The notes under the pieces are model-generated. The model saw only the letters and a list, made by a program, of their open reading frames with translations. It ran no database searches and was not told where the DNA came from. A stretch of 64,000 bases of DNA from Helianthus annuus (taxonomy: Eukaryota > Streptophyta > Magnoliopsida > Asterales > Asteraceae), in assembly GCF_002127325.2 (NCBI RefSeq), contig NC_035435.2:131388208-131452207 (forward strand), written 5' to 3'. The position numbers and the translations under genes are program-made. This document shows positions 12,791 through 23,700 of this stretch, piece by piece. Positions within the stretch are counted from its first letter, which is position 1. Every line of letters starts with the position of its first letter.

Positions 12791-13046
12791 CTGGTAATTA
12801 TTATAAGTGTAAATTATTAGTATCCAATAATTGATATAGCAAATAATTACACATAAACACCTAAGATTTTTATAACATATATATATATATCCAAAATTTG
12901 TCGATGTCTCGACTTTCAGTTTTATAGATTATATAGGCATCCATACACACCGTTTATCTTACAACGTTTTATTCCTATTTTACAGTGTTATATGTTTGTT
13001 ACTATTATACAACCCCAGTTTCACAACCTACTATTTCTTTGGCATT

Positions 13047-13775
13047 TCAATAGCGACGCTCCCTTTCATCGTATTTCCAGGAGATTTGTTCCCCCATTTC
13101 TCGGATTCTATTCCCGGCACCTATCAGTTCTTCACCAAACTGACGGAGTTCGGCTAAGTTTTCGTTACTCATCGGCGGGTTGGGGATAGGTTCTGGATCA
13201 AACTGTGGGAGGAAGGTATAAGGACTATTGATTATGTTTTGGAATTGCCAGTCGTTCGTCCACCACTCTTCCATTTCTCCTAAAGGTCGAGTGTGGATTA
13301 GAGGGTCTGGAATAGCAGGTTCTAAATTCACAGGGAGTTGGGTTTCGGCAGGGTAAGGGTAGAGATTGTTGTTGATAGGGCTAATGACATCACAACTTGC
13401 CAGTAGACGGTCTATTTCGTCATGAAATGTTATTTCTTCAGTTTGTTTAGAACTCTCTCCAATTTCTATTCCCTTTTGCTTAGAATTTTCCCTGATTTCT
13501 GCTTGCTTAGAACTCTCTCCGGTCTCGATCTCTTTTCCTTTGTTCATAGGATTTTCTATCTTAGGGAGTCTCCTAGTTGCGGGTTTCCGCCTGCGCACTT
13601 TCCTCCATCCTACATATCTTCTTCTTTTCTCAGACTTTGTAGGTGGAGCTTGAAATTCCAGGGGTTCCTCCACATCAGCAAAATAACCAGTAAAGTCGTT
13701 GGAGACTTCGATTGGTACTGGATATAGATTGAGATTCTGAAATGCTTCAGATAGCTCACTCATGCTGTTTAGCAT
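13047..13775 (-). CDS. Extra ORF upstream of gag in the old Ty3 element
   Basis: An open frame of about 242 aa from the ATG at 13775 (open but without ATG to 13790), lying between the PBS and gag of the minus-strand element. I do not recognise a family. Visible features: a Lys/Arg-rich patch around residues 50-70, a charged low-complexity middle with three near-repeats of the type GESSKQ, an acidic/proline-rich part containing PIPNPP, and a C-terminal helical, Glu/Arg-rich tail. It has no stop codon although the gag beside it is broken. Most Ty3 elements have no ORF here; Ogre/Tat elements do, but nothing visible links it to their ORF1. Function unknown. Confidence 0.5.
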   Translation of the reverse strand: MLNSMSELSEAFQNLNLYPVPIEVSNDFTGYFADVEEPLEFQAPPTKSEKRRRYVGWRKVRRRKPATRRLPKIENPMNKGKEIETGESSKQAEIRENSKQKGIEIGESSKQTEEITFHDEIDRLLASCDVISPINNNLYPYPAETQLPVNLEPAIPDPLIHTRPLGEMEEWWTNDWQFQNIINSPYTFLPQFDPEPIPNPPMSNENLAELRQFGEELIGAGNRIREMGEQISWKYDERERRY

Positions 13776-14016
13776 ATATGCAAAATGCACAAAAATGCTA
13801 AGTTAAAATCTTATAAGGAAATTTAGATAAACTTTCCGTTTATTGCATATCGAAAGACTAATTTTACAAAGGATAACGGAAAACACCCTAAGATGTATTT
13901 ATTTACGGAGTAGTGATTTTCTTGGATAAAGATGCTAATACTGGATCAGGCTTATTGGTAGTTTAGAGGTTTGCATTCTCTGCTACAGTAGCTAGCATAT
14001 AGAGGTTAGCCCATTT

Positions 14017-14277
14017 TTATTCTAATTTATCTTCCCAAGGTGGATTATTGCCTATTTCCCGGATTTCTGGATTAAACCTCACTTTCTTGAATTGGGGTTT
14101 CTGACTTTTCCTAATAATCGAATTTCTTTTCTCTGGGATAAGAGGATTCTCATATTGTGCTTTACGGACAAAAATCACTTCTTCCAGATCTGCTGGGTAT
14201 TTTGAGGAAGAGGTTCCTTTTTCTTTAGGTGCAGTATCTAATTTGTGGTAGATGACAGAAAGTCTTTGTTTACCCAT
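14017..14277 (-). CDS. Small extra ORF nearest the PBS of the old Ty3 element
   Basis: 86 codons from an ATG at 14277, in a different frame from the 13775-13047 ORF that follows it, 117 bp from the PBS. It is basic in its middle and C-terminal part (for example RKSQKPQFKKVRF) and ends in WEDKLE. No family recognised. It could be a separate small protein, a first exon of the next ORF, or chance. Confidence 0.35.
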   Translation of the reverse strand: MGKQRLSVIYHKLDTAPKEKGTSSSKYPADLEEVIFVRKAQYENPLIPEKRNSIIRKSQKPQFKKVRFNPEIREIGNNPPWEDKLE

Positions 14278-14393
14278 ACTGTAACTAACAAATAACTAGT
14301 TAAAAATACATAATCACAGAATGGCAATTAGAAATTCTTAAGTATTCCTCAATTACTTTAATAGGCTTAAATTAGTGATAAGCTTAAATCAGT

Positions 14394-14406
14394 GGCTCTG
14401 ATACCA
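14394..14406 (-). other. Primer binding site of the old minus-strand Ty3 element
   Basis: On the minus strand this reads TGGTATCAGAGCC, the initiator tRNA-Met complement. It lies 8 bp inside the LTR end at 14415 and fixes the orientation of the old element. Confidence 0.85.
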
Positions 14407-14414
14407 CCTTTTCC

Positions 14415-15881
14415 TGTCACGACCCTTGGCCCCGATCCAGAGCCGTGGAACAGGAAATCCCGTGGTATTAAATTAAGGCGACAACGGAAGTCTTTAATAC
14501 AGGATATTTTAATATTAAAACTGCCCGTTTACATAATTTAGGGATAAAACCTCGTAATTTACAATAAGGTGATTTCACTGGGAAATCTTTATTTTACAAA
14601 ACATGTTTCTTTATTTATTTACATTGAGCCACTTCTCTAAGCTTGTAGTGCTTCACATCACTTTTTCTTGGATCACAACAGATCACCTGAAACATGTTTG
14701 AAAAAGGTTTTGTCAGCGGGGAAATACTGAGTGAATCATTCAGTTTACTGAAAACAACACATTTGTTAAAGTTTTACAGTATTAAGAGCGATTACAATGC
14801 TTTCATATCAACCAACTACCCACAGTATTTGTCACTCGACCGGATCTGTGACTGTGGTCATATCACTGTTGGGTCCGTTCACCCGCAAGTGACGTACATC
14901 ACTATTTAGGTCCGACTACCTAATAGTGTATATCATGATTTAGGCTCGCTCACCTAACCTGATAAAGACAGTTATGTGCACAATACCCCACATACCGGCT
15001 GTAAATTGGTGACTACAAAGACTTAATCACTATAATTATAACTTTGGAAAATAGATTGGAGTATTGTAAAACAGTTGATAAAAAGAGAATGACTCACTTT
15101 GCAGATTTAACGAGCAGTGTATAAGCCTACTGATTAGCCTTGTTTAACCTAATTTAAATAACAATGCACACAAACTGGGTTAGTAACTAATACAGCAGTT
15201 ACCACAATTCATGAGATTAAACCCTCACAACGATTGACAAAGTGCGATACCTAAATATTCAGTGGATTCACAACGAATGACAGAGTATAGCCCGAGCTCG
15301 GGCAGCACTCAAACATCCTGTCGAAATCACGATGAATACAAAGTATAAACCCAATTTGAGCAGTACTCAAACAATCGTTGGATAGTTTCAATCGATCGGA
15401 CGTTGAATCGTAATAGCGATCGAGTTATTACCCTGTTTTGCGGCAGCGATTCATGAATTGTGTGTGTTGTTATAGTAATCTACGTATATCTCAGTGTAGG
15501 TTTGGAATTTGAGCGTCGAACTAACATAGAAATTCAAGTGCCACTGCCCTTTATTTATACCCAAAATTTGCCCCCCTCGCGCCACGCGAAAGGTCCCCTT
15601 GTGCGCGTCGCGTGGCGCGAGAGACCCTAGTCTAGCATAGGGTGGGTTCGTGTCCAGGTAGCTCAGCTGAGTTGGTTTCGACTGAAATTTCAATTCACAC
15701 ATTAAACTGTTAGGATATTACCAACTAGGGTTTACCCCCCCTGAGTTTTAGGGGCCCTGATCCTGATTCCGATTGTTCTGAAAATTTTAGGGTTTATGTA
15801 GAATTACTTGGGTTTCTTAATTAGGGCTTCCTTAATAGACAATTAACATAGTAAGTATTAATTTTAGTGAGAGTTGTTATA
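14415..15881 (-). repeat. 5' LTR of the old minus-strand Ty3 element
   Basis: The inner end is well placed: on the minus strand the LTR ends GGTCGTGACA at 14415, just before the PBS. The outer end is less certain; I place it near 15881, where the minus strand reads TATAACAACTC, but the partner LTR lies outside the window. A TATA box (TATAAATA, minus) is at 15559-15552. Just upstream of it is a perfect 13-bp inverted repeat, CTCGCGCCACGCG at 15576-15588 against 15609-15621, in a GC-rich block unlike the surrounding AT-rich DNA. Confidence 0.65.
15552..15559 (-). promoter_or_regulatory. LTR TATA box (old Ty3 element)
   Basis: TATAAATA on the minus strand, 17 bp downstream of the GC-rich inverted repeat and about 1.1 kb upstream of the PBS. 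Confidence 0.55.
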
Positions 15882-17822
15882 GAACCAGACGGTCTCCAGC
15901 GACCGGTTCCGGTTTGCTCCAACCAAAGGCGACACCACCCCTCCTTATCTTTCTCACCTCTCTTTCTTTTTCCCACTTACAAAGCATCCACCACCACACA
16001 CCGACTTACCACCACCATCCACCCACACCATTTTGTTTCTCATAGATCTGAATGTAACGGTGAACAGATCAGTGGGTTTGAACGCAGAACATCCGGATGT
16101 CACACTGAATAGATCGTAGATCCAAAAATACGGTGAATAGGTTGTAGATTGATAAATACGGTGAAAAGATTGGTGGTAGCGGTGTTGAAGAAGTTGCGTC
16201 CGTTCACGCAGGGAGCCTGCTCGGATGATCGGAAACTGGTTTTCTCGTTCATCTTCTTGTTGTTATTGGATTTGTTTGGATGATTTTGAAATTGAAAGTT
16301 GGAATACTGTTTGTTTATTACCTTTAAAATAAAAGGGGGGCGGTTGGCTTACATAAAGTGGGGATTGACTTTTTCTTTGGGATAAGTTATTAAAGGATTA
16401 GGATTTGTGAGAAATTGTTAAATTGTCATGGGTAGGTTAGAGAAGGTGGTGAGGGATGGGGCGGTAGGTAATATGGGGTGGTGGTGGATGGTGGTGGCGG
16501 TTGTGTGGGGTGAGGGGTGAGTGACGGTGGTGGGAGAAAGATAAACGGTGAAGAAAAGTATACTAATTCCTCAGTATAATTTCTTTTTGTTTGTTTATTA
16601 AAATATTTTTAGATAAATAAGTTAAAAGACTAAAATACACTTGTGTTACTTAACTTAACAGGAAAAATTAACTTCATTAGGGCTAAAGGACATAAGATGC
16701 AGGATTTTGAAACATTAAGTACAAAACTCATCAATTTTAAAGGCAAAGAACACCGCCTGTAATTTGATACAAACATAAAGGACAAAACTTGTAATTTTCT
16801 CATTATGTATATTATAGTGTTTGCGATTGTCTCTTGTATTAAATAACAATATTAAATTATTATATTATTTTATTTTCTGACTCTTTTTTTATTCAATTTT
16901 TTCTCAACTATTTGCTTTATTTTTTCGTTTATTCATATCTCTTTTATATTTCATTGATTCAACCTCACTAATACATAGTTTTTTTAACTTAGTAAGTAAT
17001 AAAATAATCAGTCTCCATGCAATTTCTGGATTATATAGTACACATGTAACAAACTAGTGGGATTTGATCGGTATCGTTCAGTTTGTTACGGCATGGTTGG
17101 AAACAAAGCATAAAATAAAGTTGTGACATGCCGAAAAGATTATTGACAGTTTTTTTACAAGTACCGTTAGCCGTTCCATGTTGATATTGATAACACCGAT
17201 ATAACTATAAATATCGGTTAGTTCAGTTTGGTTTGTCACAATATTAGTATGATACCTATACTGATCTTCATTATAGCTTACGATTAAAAAAATACTCGAT
17301 TTTTTGAATAAAACTCCTTTATTAACAACACTTTTTCTGGTGCATCTACAAAACCATTAAAAAGTGTAATGTAGGTTTGGTTCGTCATGGTAAAGACAAA
17401 ACAATGAATTATATTGACTTGTTCAATTTTGAGTAAAACTTCCAGCGTAGATAAAAAAACAAGTACGTTGCAACGGTATATTCGCAATTTTTAAACGCAT
17501 TATACTATATTATTAAAATAACAAAAATTGTAAACGACGTCCCCTAATATAGATATAAAGAAAAACTAAACCGTGAGACAATTTGATGACATGTTTTCAA
17601 TCACTTGTACATTACATGCTATTCGTAACTCAGAATGAATAAAATTTTTATTAAGATGTAGATAAAAATGAAGCACGTCGCATTAACAACACACATGGAA
17701 TTTTATAAAATCATATCCGAAAAGTTATACGAGAAAAACGAAATATGGTTAATATTAAAGTAATTATATTAGTAATGACTTGTTTTATTTCTATTTAAAA
17801 TTTACATCGAGATAGTAATTGG
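15882..17822. other. Intergenic DNA, no gene recognised
   Basis: CA/CT-rich sequence at about 15930-16030 and GGT/GGA-rich sequence at about 16430-16550 are roughly complementary in composition but not a clean inverted repeat. The remainder is AT-rich. The short ORF at 15867-16112 is low complexity and matches no family known to me. Confidence 0.5.
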
Positions 17823-18302
17823 TAAAAGGGCAACAAGGTGTGCTACTACCTCTTTTTGAATAGCAAAACTAAGTCTTTTAAAAAATACGTCCATAGATCT
17901 CGGGGTCATAACATTATTATGCATGACCCTTTGAACTCGACTAAGTAGGTCCACAGTCTCTCTGGCGCCAGAAAACCAAAAGAATCAAAAGCAAATGGGT
18001 TAAACACGTGTTGCTTGTCAAGGCACACTTTCTCGTGTTTGGTCAGCTTATCCGAAGGAGCCTTTAAAGCAGTCTGATCCCACCGTGAAAGCACTACCCC
18101 CTAAACCCACAAGCGGGGAAACTCCTGTTAGATCCACACAGACATGTTTTCCTCCTACCTATCCAAAGACCAGAATGTCGGCTGGTCGAAGGGTAGATCT
18201 CCCTTCCAACGGGCCAGTTAAGAAATTAACGGCTGCCTCTTTCTTAGCAGAAATACCAGCGCGCCTGAATATATCAAAAAGGACTTCCCTAACCAAATCA
18301 TG
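17823..18302 (-). pseudogene. Remnant of a plant reverse-transcriptase-like (LINE-type) ORF
   Basis: The minus strand carries, in pieces, the C-terminal region of a family common in plant genomes and often annotated as LINE-like or reverse-transcriptase-like; I recognise it from wording such as FAFDSFGFLAPE, STLRPADILVFG and VCVDLTGVSPL. Three lesions are visible: a TAG within the segment near 18170 where the family has Trp, a frame change near 18080-18060, and another after the APE motif near 17970. The reading frame fades out at about 17823. It has no poly-A tail or target duplication that I can see, so it is an old fragment. The family name is recalled, not searched. Confidence 0.55.
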
Positions 18303-19297
18303 TCAGTATTTAAACTATGGGAGCGCATGAGTCATATATATGGTTTGTCAATACTGACCTACAAATGCATGAGTCGGTAAAAGGTGTTGCACTGGCCAAG
18401 TACTGATCTACAAATGCATGAGTCATCTATATGGTTTTTCAAATGAAATGCATCTCTATATATCAACATCTAGGGATATTGTCTTATCGTCTCCCACAAG
18501 GATGTGTTAATTTTTAGAGTTATTTTATAAACCGACTATTTTACCCTTACGTAACTAAAAAGTAAAAAGAAAATCATTTTTATACCAAAGCACCATTTCT
18601 TCATCTTCTTTACAATGTATATTGCTTCTCTGGCGACCACATTTGATGAGTTAAGGTGATCCGACTAATTAGAAATATTTTAAGATCTCTCCATTTCAAT
18701 GATCAAAAGAGTGATAACTTCGAAAATCATATGAATAATATCTATAACTTCGATTGCCACAATAACTGACTAATCACTCCTAAAGTAGACTAAATCTAAC
18801 TAAACATTCATAAATGTTAGTTAAGCATTTATCATGTGAAATGGCATGATCACAACTTTGATAATACTCATCATGTATCTTATGAATGTAATATCTGTTA
18901 CACCGCCTTCCTTTTTCTGCAACTATTGATAGCTAAATTTAAAGTTAATCTTCGAGAGCTAAATTGCTCCTTGCATTTCCAAACAGTAAGACATGGGGGA
19001 GGGGTAGGTACCTAGTCTGGAGCAAGGTTTTTTTGAAGTTATGATTCATTATCTAGCAGACATATCCGAAAACTATTATGGAAACACGTCAAGCCATTTG
19101 CGATAGGTAACCAACAAGCATCCTTTTACTCTTTCTTCCTATTAACAACATATCTCAATTACGTTGATCATTCGTGCTATAGACCATCCGATCCGTCTCA
19201 ACATATACAAATATTCAATTCTTAGTTCGACCATGTATTAAAATAGACTTTTCATTAGGTGTAATAACTGAATAGAATTCCAATCCATACTGACAAC
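18303..19297. other. AT-rich intergenic DNA
   Basis: No ORF, RNA gene or mobile element recognised. A short direct repeat, CTACAAATGCATGAGTC, occurs twice at about 18360-18425. Confidence 0.5.
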
Positions 19298-19302
19298 GAC
19301 AT

Positions 19303-19938
19303 TGTTGGTGCACTTGTGTCTGTACTTTGTCTGTATTCGGTCTGTATGTAAACGATGTCCTTGGTAGTCTGTAAGTTGACCAAGTCAACCATCCTCCGGA
19401 TTGACTTGGCCAACAGTTGGAATATGTTTGATATGTTTGTCTGAATCGAAGGATAACCTCGAAGGATAATGTTGATCCTTCGAGGTGCTCGAAAGATATG
19501 CTTCGAATGATTAGACCTCGAAAGATGATCTTTCGAGGTCCCTGCTTATCCTTCGAAAGCATTGTATCCGAAAGATGATCCTTCGGACCATCTATCGAAT
19601 CCTTCGAGAAGACCTGCTGTATATGGGTATATATACCCATGTAGTGTTGAGGACAGAAGATGGATGCACACAGATAGTCACACCGAGAGATAGAGAGTTG
19701 AGAGCATCCTGTCCGAAACACTCACACACTTAGAGAGTTTATAGAACATTTCTGTAAACATTGAGCTTGTAACCGAACCCTCATTGCATTAATACAAGTT
19801 GTGTTAATCGGTGAACTTGTGTGTTTGTTTCTCTACTTGCTACTAACTCGGTTTGCTTGCTAGCTTGGATTCCGCACTTGCTAGCAGGTTTGTATAACAA
19901 GGTTTAGGTTCGTAATCCTCCGCGAAAAGGGACCTACA
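19303..19938 (+). repeat. 5' LTR of the copia element
   Basis: 636 bp, TGTTGG...CTACA. Its U3 contains repeated TCGAAGGAT/ATCCTTCGA and TCGAAAGAT/ATCTTTCGA motifs in both orientations at about 19445-19615. They form two clean hairpins: 19456-19467 with 19475-19486, and 19514-19526 with 19528-19540. Confidence 0.95.
19623..19640 (+). promoter_or_regulatory. Palindromic TATA box of the copia LTR
   Basis: ATGGGTATATATACCCAT is a perfect 18-bp palindrome with the TATA core at its centre, immediately downstream of the U3 hairpin cluster. The copy in the 3' LTR is at 30188-30205. Confidence 0.65.
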
Positions 19939-19940
19939 AG

Positions 19941-19953
19941 TGGTATCAGAGCC
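19941..19953 (+). other. Primer binding site, copia element
   Basis: TGGTATCAGAGCC begins 2 bp after the LTR, complementary to initiator tRNA-Met. Confidence 0.9.
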
Positions 19954-20751
19954 TCGCTCTTTACCTTGTTTAAAACCGGGTTTTTACAAGTTTTGGTGTG
20001 TTGAAACACTTGGTTTTGCACCTGTTTTTACTTGGTTTCTTGCATTTTCTTTGAGTAAAAACGTGTCTAAACTAACCGGGAGTGTTTAAAGTTGGGTTGG
20101 GTAAATTGGAAATTGTTTTTAAGAAACTTTGTGTTTTCCGGCCAATTTCCGGTGTGTTTCCGGTGACCGGACTTTGTGGATAAAGTTTGCCATTTTTGGG
20201 CATTGTTTTTGAAAGTCAAAAAGTTGGTGAAGATCTGTGTGCAGAACATACCTTTCTGCCGAAAGTACTTCACCAACCCATCACCTTTTTCACCAACCTA
20301 TCACATCAGATCAGTTTGTGTCAGAACCTCTCGAAAGATATCTTTCGACATCGAAAGACTATCCTTCGACATCTGTCGATCAAGGAAGGCTCGAAAGATT
20401 GTTATCCTTCGACCCATCCTTCGAAGTCTGAATCATATCCTTCGAGAAAGGAATCTAATCGAAAGACAAGTGTCCGAAAGATAGGGATTTAGCTCGAAAG
20501 ATAAGGATCGTTCAAAGGAGAATCCTTCGAGCTCTTGAATCTTTCGAAATCATTGTTCGAGACTCAACAGTAATCTTTCGAGTACTGTTGATCCTTCGAA
20601 CAATAGTTGATCTTTCGATTGTGGTCAGTTTGTTGTTAACAAGTTTCTGTGATTTCAGATCCTTCGACCAGGGTCCTTCGACTGGGAGTGATCTTTCGGG
20701 TGCTCATCATCCTTCGAGACTTGGACACAGAATTTATTTTTCTTGTTAAAG
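19954..20751 (+). other. Leader of the copia element with dispersed TCGAAAGAT-type motifs
   Basis: About 800 bp with no coding region. From about 20320 to 20725 it is packed with copies of CGAAAGAT, ATCCTTCGA and ATCTTTCG in both orientations, the same motif family as in U3. The frames open here are by-products of this repetition. Confidence 0.6.
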
Positions 20752-23700
20752 ATGAATCCGAGTTGGTGGGGAAATCCGGCTCCAGACAGTGGAAAATACA
20801 TGAATACCAGTCAGTCTCCATCATGGGCCGAATCTCCGGTATCTACATCCTCACAAACAAATGCCACTCCAGCTGGTCAATGGGCGTTTGTTTCAAATCA
20901 AACTCCGAGTATTCAAAGTCTTCTACTAAGCGAAAGTGAAACCGGAAGTTTGAACAGGCCTCCAAAGTTGATGCATCTTAATGAATATCCGGGATGGGTT
21001 GATCGTTTCCATACATACATTCTTGGTCAAAATACAGAGTTGTGGTTGCGGTTCACTACGGAATTCGATCAAACTATCGAGGTTGCTGCTTCTTCGACAG
21101 CTACATTCGCCGATCTTCCTGATGATCAAAAGAAGACGTATGACTTAGAAAAGAAAGCATACGCTATTCTCACTCAAGCACTGAGCAAGGATATTTATCA
21201 TCAGTTCGTCAGTTTCAAGACTACGAAGAAGCTGTGGGATGCATTGAAGACAAGAGGAGTAGGTAATGAAGCCACACGTCAACTACGACGAGATCTACTG
21301 AAGAAAGAATTCGATGGCTTCACATGTATGGATAAGGAGTCCTTGGGAGATATGACAAGCCGTTTCTATCACCTACTTACTGAGCTGACCAACTTTGAAG
21401 TCACAACGACTCCAACAGAGGTGGTAAAGAAGTTTGCCGATGCATTGCCTCCTCAATGGAATAACTTCCTGGAAATCTTGAAGTACAACGGAACGTTGAA
21501 AACTACAAATATCAACGATTTCGTGCAGCTTCTGGAGAACAAGGATCAGGAAGAAACGTTGAAGGCAAAGAGAGTTGCAGTGCCACAGAATCCAGAGATG
21601 TATTATGGCACCTCCACTTCTTCATCTGCAAAAGCCGGTTCACATGCTCCACTTCAAACGGCGTTTGTCACAAGCACGGATATGTATGGCAATCCAGTGC
21701 AAGTTCCTGTAAAGCCGCCTCCAACCACAGATCTGTATGGAAATCCAATACAACCACCTCCTCCTCCTCCTGCTCAACAACCACAATATGCGTGTTATGG
21801 AGGAACATCATCTGCTGCAGGTCAACAATCAAAGTCAAGTACAGTACAGCTCGACACGTCAAGCTTCTCTAAAATCAGTGTAGAAGTAGCTAAGGAACAC
21901 ATGGAGCTGCTTAACACTGTAGTGAGCGCGTACTGTGGGTTGATAGAAGGTCAGATTGGAAACATTAATCTGACACAAGAAGATTACAGGCAGATTGATA
22001 AGGAAGAGATGGACTTGATGGATATCAAGTGGGCCTTTGCGAGTGCTGTGAGAAGAGCAAAGGATTGGATGGAAAGTACTGGCAGAACCAGCTTGGAAAG
22101 CAAGCGAGACACCAAGTATGGGTTCGATAAGCAAGCTGTAAAGTGCTTCAACTGTGGTGAACGGGGTCACTTCAAAAGGGAGTGCACAAAGCCAGCCCAG
22201 CACGGGAATCAAAACCCCTTCAGAAACCAAGGCAACCAGCAGAACAGAAACAATGATCGTACATTGGTGCCTGTCAACAACCAAACCAACCGAGCACTTG
22301 CAGTTCAGGTGGATGAAGGTTGTGACTGGTCAATCCAGTTGGGTGGTGATGCTCCTGATGGAACAGCATGTTTTGCTCAGATTGTGAAGGAGCTAGTTCA
22401 CACCAGTGGTGGAGAATCTTCTGCCAGTGGTGATGAATCGTCTGAAGATGAAGACTCCTCTGGATACAGCAGGAGTGTTGATGAAGAATCATCCAACTCT
22501 GATGATGATCATGTGGGTGAGACATCTAATGTTTCGGATGATATTGACATTGATGAACTCTTGGGGGAAGCTGTAGCAGAAACTCAAAGAAGATCTATTC
22601 TGGTGGATCAGGCTGCTTACTCTTCGTCTTCTCTCCATTCAGCCTTTATGGCCAATGTCGACGGTTCATCAAGTCAGGTATGTGTCGATGAACCCACTGC
22701 TATTAACTGTGATGAATGTGATAGATTGCATGCTAGGTGTGCTGATTTGGAAGGAAACATGTCTGAGTTGCAAGCCAAACATGATGCTTTACAAGCTAGT
22801 TTGTTTGACTTGCAAGACAAACATAGTTCCTTGAGTGCTGATTGGTGTGACTTGCAAAGCAAGCATGAGGCTTTGCAAGAAAAATATGATGTGACCTTTC
22901 TCCACAATCAGAAATTGACTGTGGATCTCTCAAAATGCACAGAAGCCAACATGTTTCATGAAAACCATGAAAAAGAATTTAAGTCAATGATTGAAACATT
23001 AAAGAAAGATAAAACTGAATTGACAAAAATGGTTTCAAGAAAACAGACGGATATTAATTTGTATATCTCTCGTCTTGAAACAATGCAAAAAGAGATGGCT
23101 TGTGTGAAAACCGAAAGTGATGCGATCCAACTCAAGCTAGACAGTTATTTGAGTTCTAGCTATGTGTTAGATCACATCATTGACGTTCAGAAGGAAAAGA
23201 GAGATGTCACATGCATAGGGTACAAGAAGTGTCCACCCCCAGTGAGACATAATTATGATGCCATGCCTGATGAAGAGGACAGGGTATTCTTTGAACCTTC
23301 TGTGCCTCTAGATGTTAAGGAGTTTGCTGCAGGACTCGGATACCAAAAGGAAGTATCCTCAGATTCAGATGTGTCAGCAGATACATTTGTGAGTGCTGAA
23401 CAGAATCAAGATCCTCCAGTTGTGATTGAGGATGCTGATTCGTCTGATGATGAATCTGATGATACTGTCCCAGCAAAGTCTGATGCGGTAGTCAAAAATG
23501 AGGACATACCTCTTGAGAATCACATTCTATGTGATCCCCCTGTACAACCCGCTAAGACTGTTGCAACTGAGTCCTCATCTGCAGAAGAGCCGGAGAGTGT
23601 GAATTTGCTGTACACTCTAGTTGGTGATGATAGAATTTACTCAGACAAAGATTTTCCCATTAAGAATGTTAATCAATCCTTAATCTGCAAAGTCTTTGAG

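Noticed and set aside
15867..16112. 81-codon ORF with Thr/His-rich sequence
   Set aside because: Low-complexity CAC/ACC repeats; no matching family or splice context.
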